NCBI RefSeq assembly: GCF_010093185.1
Contig: NZ_PDWL01000002.1
Location: forward strand, 1 to 64,000
Direction of reading: 5' to 3'
Length of the DNA stretch: 64,000 bases
Origin: Pseudoxanthomonas jiangsuensis
GTDB taxonomy: Bacteria; Pseudomonadota; Gammaproteobacteria; Xanthomonadales; Xanthomonadaceae
Shown here: piece after piece, positions 9,424 to 21,372 of the stretch
How the letters are laid out: the number at the start of each line of letters is the position of its first letter
Numbering within the stretch: the stretch's first letter is position 1
Notes under the pieces: generated by a model
Databases searched by the model: none
Seen by the model: the letters and a program-made list of their open reading frames with translations, nothing else
Told to the model about the DNA's origin: nothing
Translations under genes and position numbers: made by a program

Positions 9424-9645
9424 GGCAGGTCTTCGGGCTCGTGGACGGGCGGCGCGCACGCGCGCCGTGGCCTACTGTCCGCCGCTTCCCGGCCCGCGAG
9501 GGCCAGTGCGATGGCGGAGGTCGTTTCCAGTTACCGCTGCGGGGCAGCGCCGGAATTGCGCCTGCGGGCAGGCGCGCACCGGACTTCCCTTTTAATTCAT
9601 CTCTGCATCGTGATGAAGAGATGAAACCGTCGGCGGGCGCCACGT
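9424..9645 (-). promoter_or_regulatory. Cobalamin riboswitch controlling metE
   Basis: On the minus strand the leader holds, in order, GGCGCCCGCCGACGG (near 9642-9628), AAAAGGGAAGTCCGGTG (9593-9577), TTCCGGCGCTGCCCCGCAG with GGTAACTGG (9557-9527), and the 3' B12 box GAGCCCGAAGACCTGCC (9440-9424). These match the conserved elements of the cobalamin aptamer, including the B12-box consensus rAGYCMGgAgaCCkGCC. About 220 nt separate the B12 box from the metE start; a GGAAGGC/GCCTTCC hairpin just after the box could be part of the expression platform. Adenosyl- or methylcobalamin binding is expected to repress metE. Confidence 0.93.
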
Positions 9646-9722
9646 TAGCGGGGCCGGGCGGCGGCGTCAATGGTCTTGCGGCCGACCTTGCCCGCGAGCG
9701 GCGGCGGCCCCATGAGGAGGGG

Positions 9723-10622
9723 ATGAGTTCCGATCCTGCCCCGGCATTCGCAAGCGGTCCCGTCGCCGCGCCTGCATCGCCCGATCCGCCTGGCCTGGAT
9801 GCGCTGCGCGGATTCCTGGACCGCCATCGCCGCCTGTTCGTGCTCACCGGCGCCGGGATCAGCACCGGCTCGGGTATTCCCGACTACCGCGACGCCGACG
9901 GCGGCTGGAAGCGGGTGCCGCCGATCACCTTCCAGGCCTTCACCGGCCAGGACGCGACCCGCCGCCGCTACTGGGCGCGCAGCCTGGCCGGCTGGCCGCG
10001 CTTCGCGCAGGCCCGGCCCAATGCCGCCCATCGCGCCCTGGCCGCGCTGGAGGCGCAGGGCCGGATCGAGGTGCTGGTGACCCAGAACGTGGACGGCCTG
10101 CACCAGCGCGCCGGCCAGGCGGCGGTGATCGACCTGCACGGGCGCCTGGACCGGGTGGTGTGCCTGGGCTGCGGCGCGGACCTGTCGCGGGCGGAGTTCC
10201 AGCACGAGCTGCTGGCGCGCAACCTGGGGTGGGAGCGTCACGTGGCGGAGATCGCGCCCGACGGCGACGCCGACCTGGAGGGCGTGGACTTCGCCGCGTT
10301 CGCGGTGCCGGACTGCGCGCTTTGCGGCGGCCTGCTCAAGCCGGACGTGGTGTTCTACGGCGAGAGCGTGCCGCGGGCACGGGTCGAAGCGGCGGTCGCG
10401 CACCTGCGGCGCAGCGACGCGGTGCTGGTGGTGGGGTCCTCGCTGATGGTCTGGTCCGGCTTCCGCTTCGCCCGGATGGCGGCCGAGGCGGGCATCCCGG
10501 TGGCGATGCTCAACTGCGGCCGTACCCGCGCCGACGACCTGCTGGCGCTGAAGGTCGAGGCCGATTGCGCGCAGGTACTGCCGTGGCTGGCAGATGCAGT
10601 GGCACCGCCCGTGATGCTGTGA
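9723..10622 (+). CDS. NAD-dependent protein deacylase, sirtuin (SIR2 family)
   Basis: Removes acyl groups from lysines using NAD; 299 residues. GAGISTGSGIPDYRD (43-57) and TQNVDGLHQRAG form the NAD site, His139 (DLHG) is the catalytic base, and Cys147, Cys150, Cys198 and Cys201 form the zinc site. The GAGIST/PDYRD pattern with an insert between the cysteine pairs is typical of class II (SIRT4-like) bacterial sirtuins rather than of E. coli CobB. The ATG at 9723 is only two bases after an AGGAGG, an unusually short spacing, so the start could be slightly different. It is transcribed divergently from metE. Confidence 0.93.
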   Translation: MSSDPAPAFASGPVAAPASPDPPGLDALRGFLDRHRRLFVLTGAGISTGSGIPDYRDADGGWKRVPPITFQAFTGQDATRRRYWARSLAGWPRFAQARPNAAHRALAALEAQGRIEVLVTQNVDGLHQRAGQAAVIDLHGRLDRVVCLGCGADLSRAEFQHELLARNLGWERHVAEIAPDGDADLEGVDFAAFAVPDCALCGGLLKPDVVFYGESVPRARVEAAVAHLRRSDAVLVVGSSLMVWSGFRFARMAAEAGIPVAMLNCGRTRADDLLALKVEADCAQVLPWLADAVAPPVML

Positions 10623-10691
10623 TCCAGCTGCGGCCTTGATGCGGCCGCCGGCTGGCGCTGCAATGCACGGCCCTCCCTGCCCCTCCCCGCC

Positions 10692-11789
10692 ATGAGCCTG
10701 CTGTTCTCGCCGTTGAAGCTCGGCCCGCTGGAACTGTCCAACCGCATCGCCATCGCCCCCATGTGCCAGTACTCGGCGCACGACGGCTGCGTCGGCGACT
10801 GGCACCACATCCACCTCGGCACCCTGGCCCTGTCCGGCGCCGGCCTGCTGGTCCTGGAGGCGACCGCGATCGAGCCGCGCGGGCGGATCAGCCATGCCGA
10901 CCTGGGCCTGTGGAACGACGACCAGGAAGCCGCGCTGGCCGGGTTGCTCGCCTCGCTGCGGCGCTGGTCGCCGATGCCGCTGGGCATCCAGCTGGCCCAC
11001 GCCGGGCGCAAGGCCTCCACCGCGCGGCCGTGGGAAGGCGGCGGTGCGATCGCCGCCGACGATCCGCAGGGCTGGACCACGGTCGCCCCGTCGGCGCTGG
11101 CCTACGACGACAGCCACGGCGTGCCGCAGGCGCTGGACGCGGCCGCGATCGACGCCCTGGTCGAGGACTTCGTCCGCGCCGCCCAGCGGGCCGCGCGGAT
11201 CGGCCTGGAGCTGGTCGAGATCCACGCCGCCCACGGCTACCTGCTGCACCAGTTCCTCTCGCCGCTGAGCAACGCCCGCGACGACGCCTGGGGCGGCAGC
11301 CTGGAGAACCGCATGCGCCTGGTGCTGCGGGTGTTCGAGGCGGTGCGCGCGGCGGTGCCGGCGACGGTCGCGGTCGGGGTGCGGATCTCGGCCACCGACT
11401 GGGTCGAGGGCGGCTGGGACCTGGCCCAGAGCATCGAACTGGCGCGCGCGCTGGACGCGCGCGGCTGCCACTTCATCCACGTCTCCAGCGGCGGCCTGGA
11501 CCCGCGCCAGGCGATCGAGGCGGTGCCGGGCTACCAGGTGCCGTTCGCCGAGGCGATCAAGGCCGAGGTGGCGATGCCGGTGATCGCGGTCGGCCTGATC
11601 ACCGCGCCGCGCCAGGCCGAGGCGATCCTGGCCGAAGGCCGCGCCGATGCGGTGGCGCTGGCCCGCGGCATCCTCTACGACCCGCGCTGGCCCTGGCACG
11701 CGGCGGCCGAACTGGGCGCGAGCGTGGCGCCGGCGCCGCAGTACCTGCGCTGCGAGCCGCGCGAGGCGCGCGGGGTGTTCGGGCGGTAG
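10692..11789 (+). CDS. NADH:flavin oxidoreductase, old-yellow-enzyme family (YqjM/XenA type)
   Basis: FMN-dependent ene-reductase of 365 residues acting on alpha,beta-unsaturated carbonyls or xenobiotics. IAPMCQYSA places Cys25 where YqjM carries its redox-tuning Cys26. GIQLAHAGRKAS and EIHAAHGYLLHQFLSP provide the substrate-binding histidines; WGGSLENRMRL and the C-terminal LARGILYDPRWPWHAA are typical of the thermophilic-like subclass. It stands alone between the sirtuin and purU; the physiological substrate is unknown. Confidence 0.94.
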   Translation: MSLLFSPLKLGPLELSNRIAIAPMCQYSAHDGCVGDWHHIHLGTLALSGAGLLVLEATAIEPRGRISHADLGLWNDDQEAALAGLLASLRRWSPMPLGIQLAHAGRKASTARPWEGGGAIAADDPQGWTTVAPSALAYDDSHGVPQALDAAAIDALVEDFVRAAQRAARIGLELVEIHAAHGYLLHQFLSPLSNARDDAWGGSLENRMRLVLRVFEAVRAAVPATVAVGVRISATDWVEGGWDLAQSIELARALDARGCHFIHVSSGGLDPRQAIEAVPGYQVPFAEAIKAEVAMPVIAVGLITAPRQAEAILAEGRADAVALARGILYDPRWPWHAAAELGASVAPAPQYLRCEPREARGVFGR

Positions 11790-11857
11790 CCACCCGGGCG
11801 GTAACAGCTGCAACCGGCCGCCCGTATCCGCCCGCGCTGCCCTACCATGGCGCCCCT

Positions 11858-12709
11858 ATGCGCCACGACCACATCCTCGCCCTTTCCTGCCCGGACCGTA
11901 CCGGGATCGTCTACCGCGTCTCCGGGCTGCTGTTCGGCCAGGGCTGCAACATCGTCGACGCCCAGCAGTACGGCGACGAGGAGAGCGGCCGCTTCTTCCT
12001 GCGCGTGCACTTCGAGCTGCCGGCGGCCGACGCGCTGCCGGCCCTGCTCGAGCGCTTCGGCCACCTCGCCGGCGAGTTCGAGATGGACTGGCAGATCCAC
12101 GACGCCCGCCGCCGCGCGCGGCTGCTGGTGCTGGTCAGCAAGCAGGGCCACTGCCTCAACGACCTGCTGTTCCGCGCCCACAGCGGCCAGCTGAAGGTGG
12201 ACATCGCCGCGGTCGCGTCCAACCATCCGGACTACGCCGCTTTGTCGGCCTCCTACGGCGTGCCCTTCCACCACCTGCCGGTGGATGCCTCCAACCGCGC
12301 CCAGCAGGAGCGGGCGATCGTCGACCTGGTCGAGCGCGAGAACGTGGACCTGGTGGTGCTGGCGCGCTACATGCAGATCCTCTCGCCGGACCTGTGCCGG
12401 GCCCTGGCCGGGCGCGCGATCAACATCCACCACAGCTTCCTGCCCAGCTTCAAGGGCGCCCAGCCCTACCACCAGGCGCACGCGCGCGGGGTCAAGATCA
12501 TCGGCGCCACCGCCCACTACGTGACCGAGGACCTGGACGAGGGCCCGATCATCGAGCAGGACGTGGCCCGGGTGGACCACGCGATGACCCCGCGCGACTT
12601 GGTGCGGGTGGGCAGCGACATCGAGTCGCAGGTACTGGCGCGGGCGGTGCGCCGCCACGTCGAGCACCGGATCCTGCGCAACGGCCACAAGACCGTCGTG
12701 TTCCGCTGA
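11858..12709 (+). CDS. purU: Formyltetrahydrofolate deformylase
   Basis: Hydrolyses 10-formyl-THF to formate and THF, balancing one-carbon pools; 283 residues. An N-terminal ACT domain (about 1-80, ILALSCPDRTGIVYRVS) is followed by a formyltransferase domain with the family's catalytic pattern INIHHSFLPSFKGA and the later Asp of VTEDLDEGPI. The ATG at 11858 gives the standard N-terminus. The deformylase is told from purN by the ACT domain. It converges with the leftward TSUP gene only 6 bp away. Confidence 0.96.
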   Translation: MRHDHILALSCPDRTGIVYRVSGLLFGQGCNIVDAQQYGDEESGRFFLRVHFELPAADALPALLERFGHLAGEFEMDWQIHDARRRARLLVLVSKQGHCLNDLLFRAHSGQLKVDIAAVASNHPDYAALSASYGVPFHHLPVDASNRAQQERAIVDLVERENVDLVVLARYMQILSPDLCRALAGRAINIHHSFLPSFKGAQPYHQAHARGVKIIGATAHYVTEDLDEGPIIEQDVARVDHAMTPRDLVRVGSDIESQVLARAVRRHVEHRILRNGHKTVVFR

Positions 12710-12715
12710 CGCGGA

Positions 12716-13501
12716 TCAGATTCCCAGCCACACCCGCAGTGGATGCGTCGGGTCGGCCAGCAGCCGCACGGCCAGCAGGATCGACACCGTGACCAGCAAC
12801 GGCTTGATCACCCGGGTGCCGTGCCGCATCGCGAAGCGCGAGCCCAGCTGCGCGCCGAGGAACTGGCCGGCGCCCATCGCCAGCCCCACCTTCCACAGCA
12901 CCGCGCCGGTGCACACGAACACCGCGAACGCGCCCACGTTCGAGCCGAAGTTGAGGAACTTGGTGTGGGCGGTGGCCTTGAGGATGCCGAACCCGGCCAG
13001 GGTGACGAAGCCGAGCATCAGGAACGAGCCGGTGCCCGGGCCGAAGATCCCGTCGTAGAGGCCGATCGCCGGGACGAAGGTCAGCCCGAACACGAACGGC
13101 GATACCCGACGGTGACGCTCGACCGCGCCGATGTCCGGCTTGAGCGCGAAGTACAGGGCGATGCCGACCAGCAGGAACGGCAGCCCCAGCTTCAGCCAGT
13201 CAGCCGGGACCCGGCTGGCCAGCAGCGCGCCGAGCACCGCGCCGGCCGCGGCGGCCAGCGCCATCGGCAGCTGCGCGCGCAGGTCCACGTGTCCGTGCCG
13301 GGCGTACGACCAGCTGGCCGAGGCCGAACCGAACAGCGACTGCAGCTTGTTGGTGCCCAGCGCCTGCAGCGGCGGGATCCCGGCCAGCAGCATCGCCGGC
13401 AGGGTGATCATGCCGCCGCCGCCGGCGATCGCATCGATGAAGCCGGCCAGCAGGGCGGCCAGGAACAGCAGCAGCAACAGCTGCAGGGCGAGCTCGGGCA
13501 T
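12716..13501 (-). CDS. TSUP family (TauE/SafE) membrane exporter
   Basis: A 261-residue inner-membrane protein with about eight hydrophobic segments and the paired signature motifs of the family (DAIAGGGGMITLP near residue 25; YDGIFGPGTGSFLM near the middle). TSUP proteins move sulfur-containing organic anions or sulfite; the substrate cannot be read from sequence. The ATG at 13501 gives a compact N-terminus directly before the first membrane segment. It is divergent from the secreted amidohydrolase gene at 13641, with 139 bp between. Confidence 0.9.
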   Translation of the reverse strand: MPELALQLLLLLFLAALLAGFIDAIAGGGGMITLPAMLLAGIPPLQALGTNKLQSLFGSASASWSYARHGHVDLRAQLPMALAAAAGAVLGALLASRVPADWLKLGLPFLLVGIALYFALKPDIGAVERHRRVSPFVFGLTFVPAIGLYDGIFGPGTGSFLMLGFVTLAGFGILKATAHTKFLNFGSNVGAFAVFVCTGAVLWKVGLAMGAGQFLGAQLGSRFAMRHGTRVIKPLLVTVSILLAVRLLADPTHPLRVWLGI

Positions 13502-13640
13502 CGGGAAGCGAACGGGGCAAGGGGGCGGGGATGGTGGACCGTCGCCCGCGGCCCGTCCATCGTGCGGTGTCGCCGCCGTGACTCGGCATGCCCCGCCATT
13601 GCCGCTAGCATCGGCCCATTCCCGTACCGGAGCCGTCGCG

Positions 13641-14966
13641 ATGCCCGCCCGCACCCGTCTTGCCCTGTCCCTGCTGGCCGTGTTGCCGCTGACGGCCCTC
13701 GCGCAGCCGTCCGCCGCGCCGGCGCAGCGGCCCGAAGTGGCCGCCGCCGCCCAGCGCCTGCAGCAGCAGGTGATCGACTGGCGGCGCGATTTCCACCAGC
13801 ACCCGGAGCTGTCCAACCGCGAGGAGCGCACCGCGCGGGTGGTGGCCGAGGAACTGCGCAAGATCGGCCTGCAGCCGCGCACCGGGATTGCCCACCATGG
13901 CGTGGTCGCGATCCTCAAGGGCGGCAAGCCGGGGCCGAAGATCGCCCTGCGTGCGGACATGGATGCGCTGCCGGTGACCGAGCGCAGCGGCCTGCCGTTC
14001 GCCTCCAAGGCCACCGGCGAGTATCGCGGCGAGACCGTCGGGGTGATGCACGCCTGCGGCCACGACGCCCACACCGGGATCCTGCTCGGCGTGGCCAAGG
14101 CGCTGGTGGCGATGAAGGAGCAGTTGCCGGGCGAGGTGATGTTCATCTTCCAGCCCGCCGAGGAGGGCGCGCCGGTCGGCGAGGAGGGCGGCGCAGCGCT
14201 GATGCTGGCGCAGGGCCTGTTCAAGGACTACCGGCCGGAGGCCGTGTTCGGCCTGCACGTGTTCTCCTCGGTCCAGGCCGGGCGGATCGCGGTGCGCGGC
14301 GGGCCGCTGATGGCCGCCTCCGACCGCTTCAGCATCCGGGTGGTCGGCCGCCAGACCCATGGTTCGCGGCCGTGGGGCGGGGTCGACCCGATCGTCGCCG
14401 CGGCCAACCTGGTCGGCACCGCGCAGACGATCGTCAGTCGCCGCACCGACCTGGCCAGGCTGCCGGCGGTGGTGACCTTCGGCGCGGTCAAGGGCGGCAT
14501 CCGCTACAACATCATCCCCGACGACGTGGAGCTGATCGGCACCATCCGCACCTTCGACGAGGGCATGCGCGAGAAGATCTTCGCCGACCTGCGCAACGTC
14601 TCCGAGCACGTGGCCGCCGCGCACGGCGCGCGGGTGGAGGCCAAGGTGCCCGACAGCGACGGCAACCCGGCCACGGTCAACGACCCGGCGCTGACCGCGA
14701 GGATGCTGCCGAGCCTGCAGGCGGTGGTCGGCGCGGACAACGTGTACGAGCCGCCGCTGCAGATGGGTTCGGAGGATTTCTCGCTGTTCGGGCAGGAGGT
14801 GCCGGCGATGTTCTTCTTCGTCGGCTCGACCGCCAGGGGGATCGACCCGGCGACCGCGCCGGGCAACCACTCGCCGGAGTTCCTGCTCGACGAGTCCTCG
14901 CTGGACGTGGGCCTGCGCGCCCTGCTGCAGGTGTCGCTGGATTACCTGCACGGCGGGGCGGGCTGA
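13641..14966 (+). CDS. Secreted M20 family amidohydrolase
   Basis: Zinc or manganese amidohydrolase of 441 residues, related to hippurate and IAA-amino-acid hydrolases (M20D). It opens with a signal peptide (MPARTRLALSLLAVLPLTALAQ), so it probably acts in the periplasm. DFHQHPELSNRE is the family start. His137-Ala-Cys139-Gly-His141 and Glu174-Glu175 are metal ligands and general base; GSEDFSLF near the C-terminus provides another ligand region. The likely job is removing acyl or aryl groups from amino acids or peptides; the substrate is undetermined. Confidence 0.93.
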   Translation: MPARTRLALSLLAVLPLTALAQPSAAPAQRPEVAAAAQRLQQQVIDWRRDFHQHPELSNREERTARVVAEELRKIGLQPRTGIAHHGVVAILKGGKPGPKIALRADMDALPVTERSGLPFASKATGEYRGETVGVMHACGHDAHTGILLGVAKALVAMKEQLPGEVMFIFQPAEEGAPVGEEGGAALMLAQGLFKDYRPEAVFGLHVFSSVQAGRIAVRGGPLMAASDRFSIRVVGRQTHGSRPWGGVDPIVAAANLVGTAQTIVSRRTDLARLPAVVTFGAVKGGIRYNIIPDDVELIGTIRTFDEGMREKIFADLRNVSEHVAAAHGARVEAKVPDSDGNPATVNDPALTARMLPSLQAVVGADNVYEPPLQMGSEDFSLFGQEVPAMFFFVGSTARGIDPATAPGNHSPEFLLDESSLDVGLRALLQVSLDYLHGGAG

Positions 14967-14982
14967 GGTTGGGGGGGATCGG

Positions 14983-15545
14983 CAACGGCAAAAGCTATTG
15001 GTTGCGCTGGCTTCGGTCGGGGCCGCCGTACCTTGGGTCTGCGGTGCACCGCTCGGGCGGGCGTCCTGCCCGCAACTCGCGGCCGTGGCACGTCCCTGTG
15101 CCACTTGCCCCGCAGACCCAAGGCACGACGGCCTCTGCGAACTTGAAGTTCATCGTTTCGGGTGCTTCCACTCTTCAGGTGTCGGCCTGACTCCGTCATC
15201 CCGGCGAACACCGGGACCCAGTGCCTTGCTTACCTTGTAGGAGCCGGTCTTGCCGGCGACCGTAGAGGCGAAAGAATCATTGGCACCCGGCTTCAAGCAG
15301 ACGCATCCGCCATGGCGGTCGCCGGCAAGACCGGCTCCTACAGGAGAAGCAACCCCCGCTTCTCCAAACCGAAGGCACGTATCCCAACGCGCAAGCGTCC
15401 GCCGTCGCATGGGGGATGGACCAAGTGGCCATGGATGTGCCACGGCCCCGAGTAAAGACAGGAGGTCGTCCCGAGGGGTGGTCCATCCCCCATGTGACGG
15501 CGGACTCCCTCCGAAGCCAGCGCAACCCTATAGCCTTTGCGGTTG
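14983..15545. repeat. MITE-like composite repeat, copy A
   Basis: This fills the 586-bp gap between the amidohydrolase and the nuclease genes. The ends are imperfect inverted repeats of about 48 bp (14983-15029 and 15498-15545), including a shared gcgctggcttcgg. Inside are three hairpin modules: arms 15031-15044/15110-15123, arms 15236-15261/15317-15342, and arms 15408-15423/15479-15494. A related sequence lies at 29559-29970. No transposase or convincing protein gene is inside, so it looks like a non-autonomous element. Confidence 0.75.
15236..15342. repeat. Long perfect inverted repeat of the GTAGGAGCC (REP/BIME-like) type
   Basis: The arms at 15236-15261 and 15317-15342 are 26-bp perfect inverted copies starting TGTAGGAGCCGGTCTTGCCG, separated by 55 bp. 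It is the middle module of copy A. Fragments of one arm recur at 4417-4429 and at 29747-29758. It could fold into a stable RNA stem or a cruciform. Confidence 0.85.
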
Positions 15546-15552
15546 CTGGCTT

Positions 15553-17289
<1,737 letters not shown>

Positions 17290-17402
17290 GGCGTGCACTC
17301 CAGTGGGGTGGCCGCAGCGCGGATGCAGGGGCCGGTTCTGCGAAGGATCGCCGCAAATGCAGACGCCGCCCGGAGGCGGCGTCGTGCGGACAGCGGTGCG
17401 GC

Positions 17403-17921
17403 TTACTTCAGGTTCGAGACCATCCAGTCGACCGTGACCTGGACCTGCTCGTCGGTCAGCGCCGGGTTGCCGCCCTTGGGCGGCATGATCCCGCCGTCCG
17501 GGCCGGTGAAACCCTCGATCGCGTGCTTGTACAGGGTCTCCTTGCCCTGGGCGATGCGCGCATCCCAGTGCGCGTGGTCCAGGGTCGGGGCCTTGCCCAC
17601 GCCATTGGTGTGGCAGGCGCCGCAGAGGTTGTTGTAGATCGTGGCGCCGTCGGTGGTGCCGCCGTAGGCGACCTGCGAGGCGGCGGCAGCCTTGGCGGCC
17701 TCGGCCGCGGCGGCCTGGGCGGCGGCGCCGGTATCGCCGGCATAGACCGCGCCGGCCGGGGCGATCCGGGCCTCGGTGCGGGCGGCGGCCGTGGGCGAGA
17801 CTTCCGGCGGGATGCGGCCGTGCAGGTGGTGCGCCAGCAGGATCAGGCCCAGGGTGATCAGCGCCAGCAGGCCGATCACCATCGAGAACCGCTTCAGGAA
17901 TTCAAGGTCGTAGTTGCGCAC
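17403..17921 (-). CDS. Membrane-anchored c-type cytochrome (cytochrome c5-like)
   Basis: A 172-residue electron carrier. One N-terminal transmembrane segment (about 13-31) anchors it, with the haem domain in the periplasm. An Ala-rich linker (about 55-85) precedes a single haem site CGACH (Cys100, Cys103, His104); Met146 (GGIMPPKGG) is the probable distal ligand. Length and motifs fit the c5 family found with respiratory oxidases. No oxidase subunit gene is adjacent. It is divergent from the GH3 gene. Confidence 0.93.
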   Translation of the reverse strand: MRNYDLEFLKRFSMVIGLLALITLGLILLAHHLHGRIPPEVSPTAAARTEARIAPAGAVYAGDTGAAAQAAAAEAAKAAAASQVAYGGTTDGATIYNNLCGACHTNGVGKAPTLDHAHWDARIAQGKETLYKHAIEGFTGPDGGIMPPKGGNPALTDEQVQVTVDWMVSNLK

Positions 17922-18270
17922 TTCGCGTCCTATTGGCGAGTGGCGCGGCGGCCACAGCTGCCGTCGATTATAGAGAGGGACGCGCCGGCTTCGGAAGCCG
18001 GGAAGGCGCGGCGGGCAAGGCGCCGCGCTCCGGAGGCGCGGTCCGCGGGGCCGGCGGAGAGGCTCCCCGCACCGGTCCGGGCAGGCGTCCGGCGGCGGCC
18101 GTCATCGCAATCGGCTGCTGCGTCGCAACAGGAAGCAGGGGGGGACGGGGCCGCCGCGGGCCGCCCCGGCGACCCATCAGCACCGCGGCATCGCCGGTTT
18201 TTGCCGGCCAGGCGTGGATTTGGCGGCAAAGGCCGCGTATCCGGTGGATTCCGGTATATCCCCCATTCCA

Positions 18271-18288
18271 ATTGACAGCGCTGCCAAT
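18271..18288 (+). promoter_or_regulatory. Probable LacI-family operator upstream of the GH3 gene
   Basis: The sequence attgacagcgctgccaat is an 18-bp palindrome with one mismatch and the central GCGC typical of LacI/GalR operators. It lies 104 bp before the GH3 start, in the 470-bp gap between the cytochrome and GH3 genes; nothing else was recognised there apart from the GH3 ribosome binding site. The LacI-type regulator at 23004 is the obvious candidate to bind it. It contains a TTGACA that could be a -35 box, but no convincing -10 lies at the right distance. Confidence 0.6.
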
Positions 18289-18391
18289 TGCCCTGAGCCT
18301 CTGCCCCCCATCGGGTCCGGACCTGCGTTCCGGGCCTGCCGGCCGGCCCAGGCCGCCGGATGGCAGATCAACGAAAGCGGAGGGGAACACC

Positions 18392-20995
<2,604 letters not shown>

Positions 20996-21372
20996 GCCGC
21001 CCGGCACGCGACAAGAAAAAGGCGGCGGCGCCTGCACGCGTCGCCCGCCGGACCGGATCACCGGTGCGCGCGCAGGAGGCGCGGCACCACGGTTGTATCG
21101 ACGTTTTCGAGGGGCAACGGCAGCAGCGACCGTGCCGGACCGGGGAGGAGGAGGCACCGGTCGCTGAAGGGGGAGGGAGTGACAGCGGGCGTTGAGGGGC
21201 GCCCGCCGCGCATGCAGCAGCACGCCGCCGCGCCTCCCGCGCGGAACGGCAGGCACGCATGCGCCGCTCCCTCCCCCGCGCCGTCATTCCCGGGCTCACC
21301 GAACCCTCCCACCGCATACCGCGGCCGCGCGGCCGCCGCGCCATCCGCACATCGTCCTAGGAGTCGACCCGA
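20996..21372. other. Intergenic region between GH3 and symporter genes
   Basis: These 377 bp contain no plausible gene. A bulged hairpin (arms 21125-21136 and 21153-21165, agcgaccgtgcc pairing with ggcaccggtcgct) may act in transcript processing. An AGGAG at 21359-21363 is the ribosome binding site of the symporter gene. I saw no clear second LacI-type operator and no good sigma-70 promoter. Confidence 0.5.

Noticed and set aside
6044-9595. A very long open frame on the plus strand opposite aldolase and metE
   Set aside because: It is the complement of two certain genes. Its translation is rich in His, Arg, Val and Gln with no motif, as expected from the third-codon bias of a high-GC genome.
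14967-15552. Small open frames with recurring words such as VPWVCGAPLG and WTKWP in copies A and B
   Set aside because: They arise from the repeat DNA itself, occur on both strands, and lack ribosome binding sites.
18272-18277. TTGACA as a -35 box for GH3
   Set aside because: No -10-like hexamer lies 16-18 bp downstream (the window there reads gagcct); the word is part of the LacI-type palindrome.
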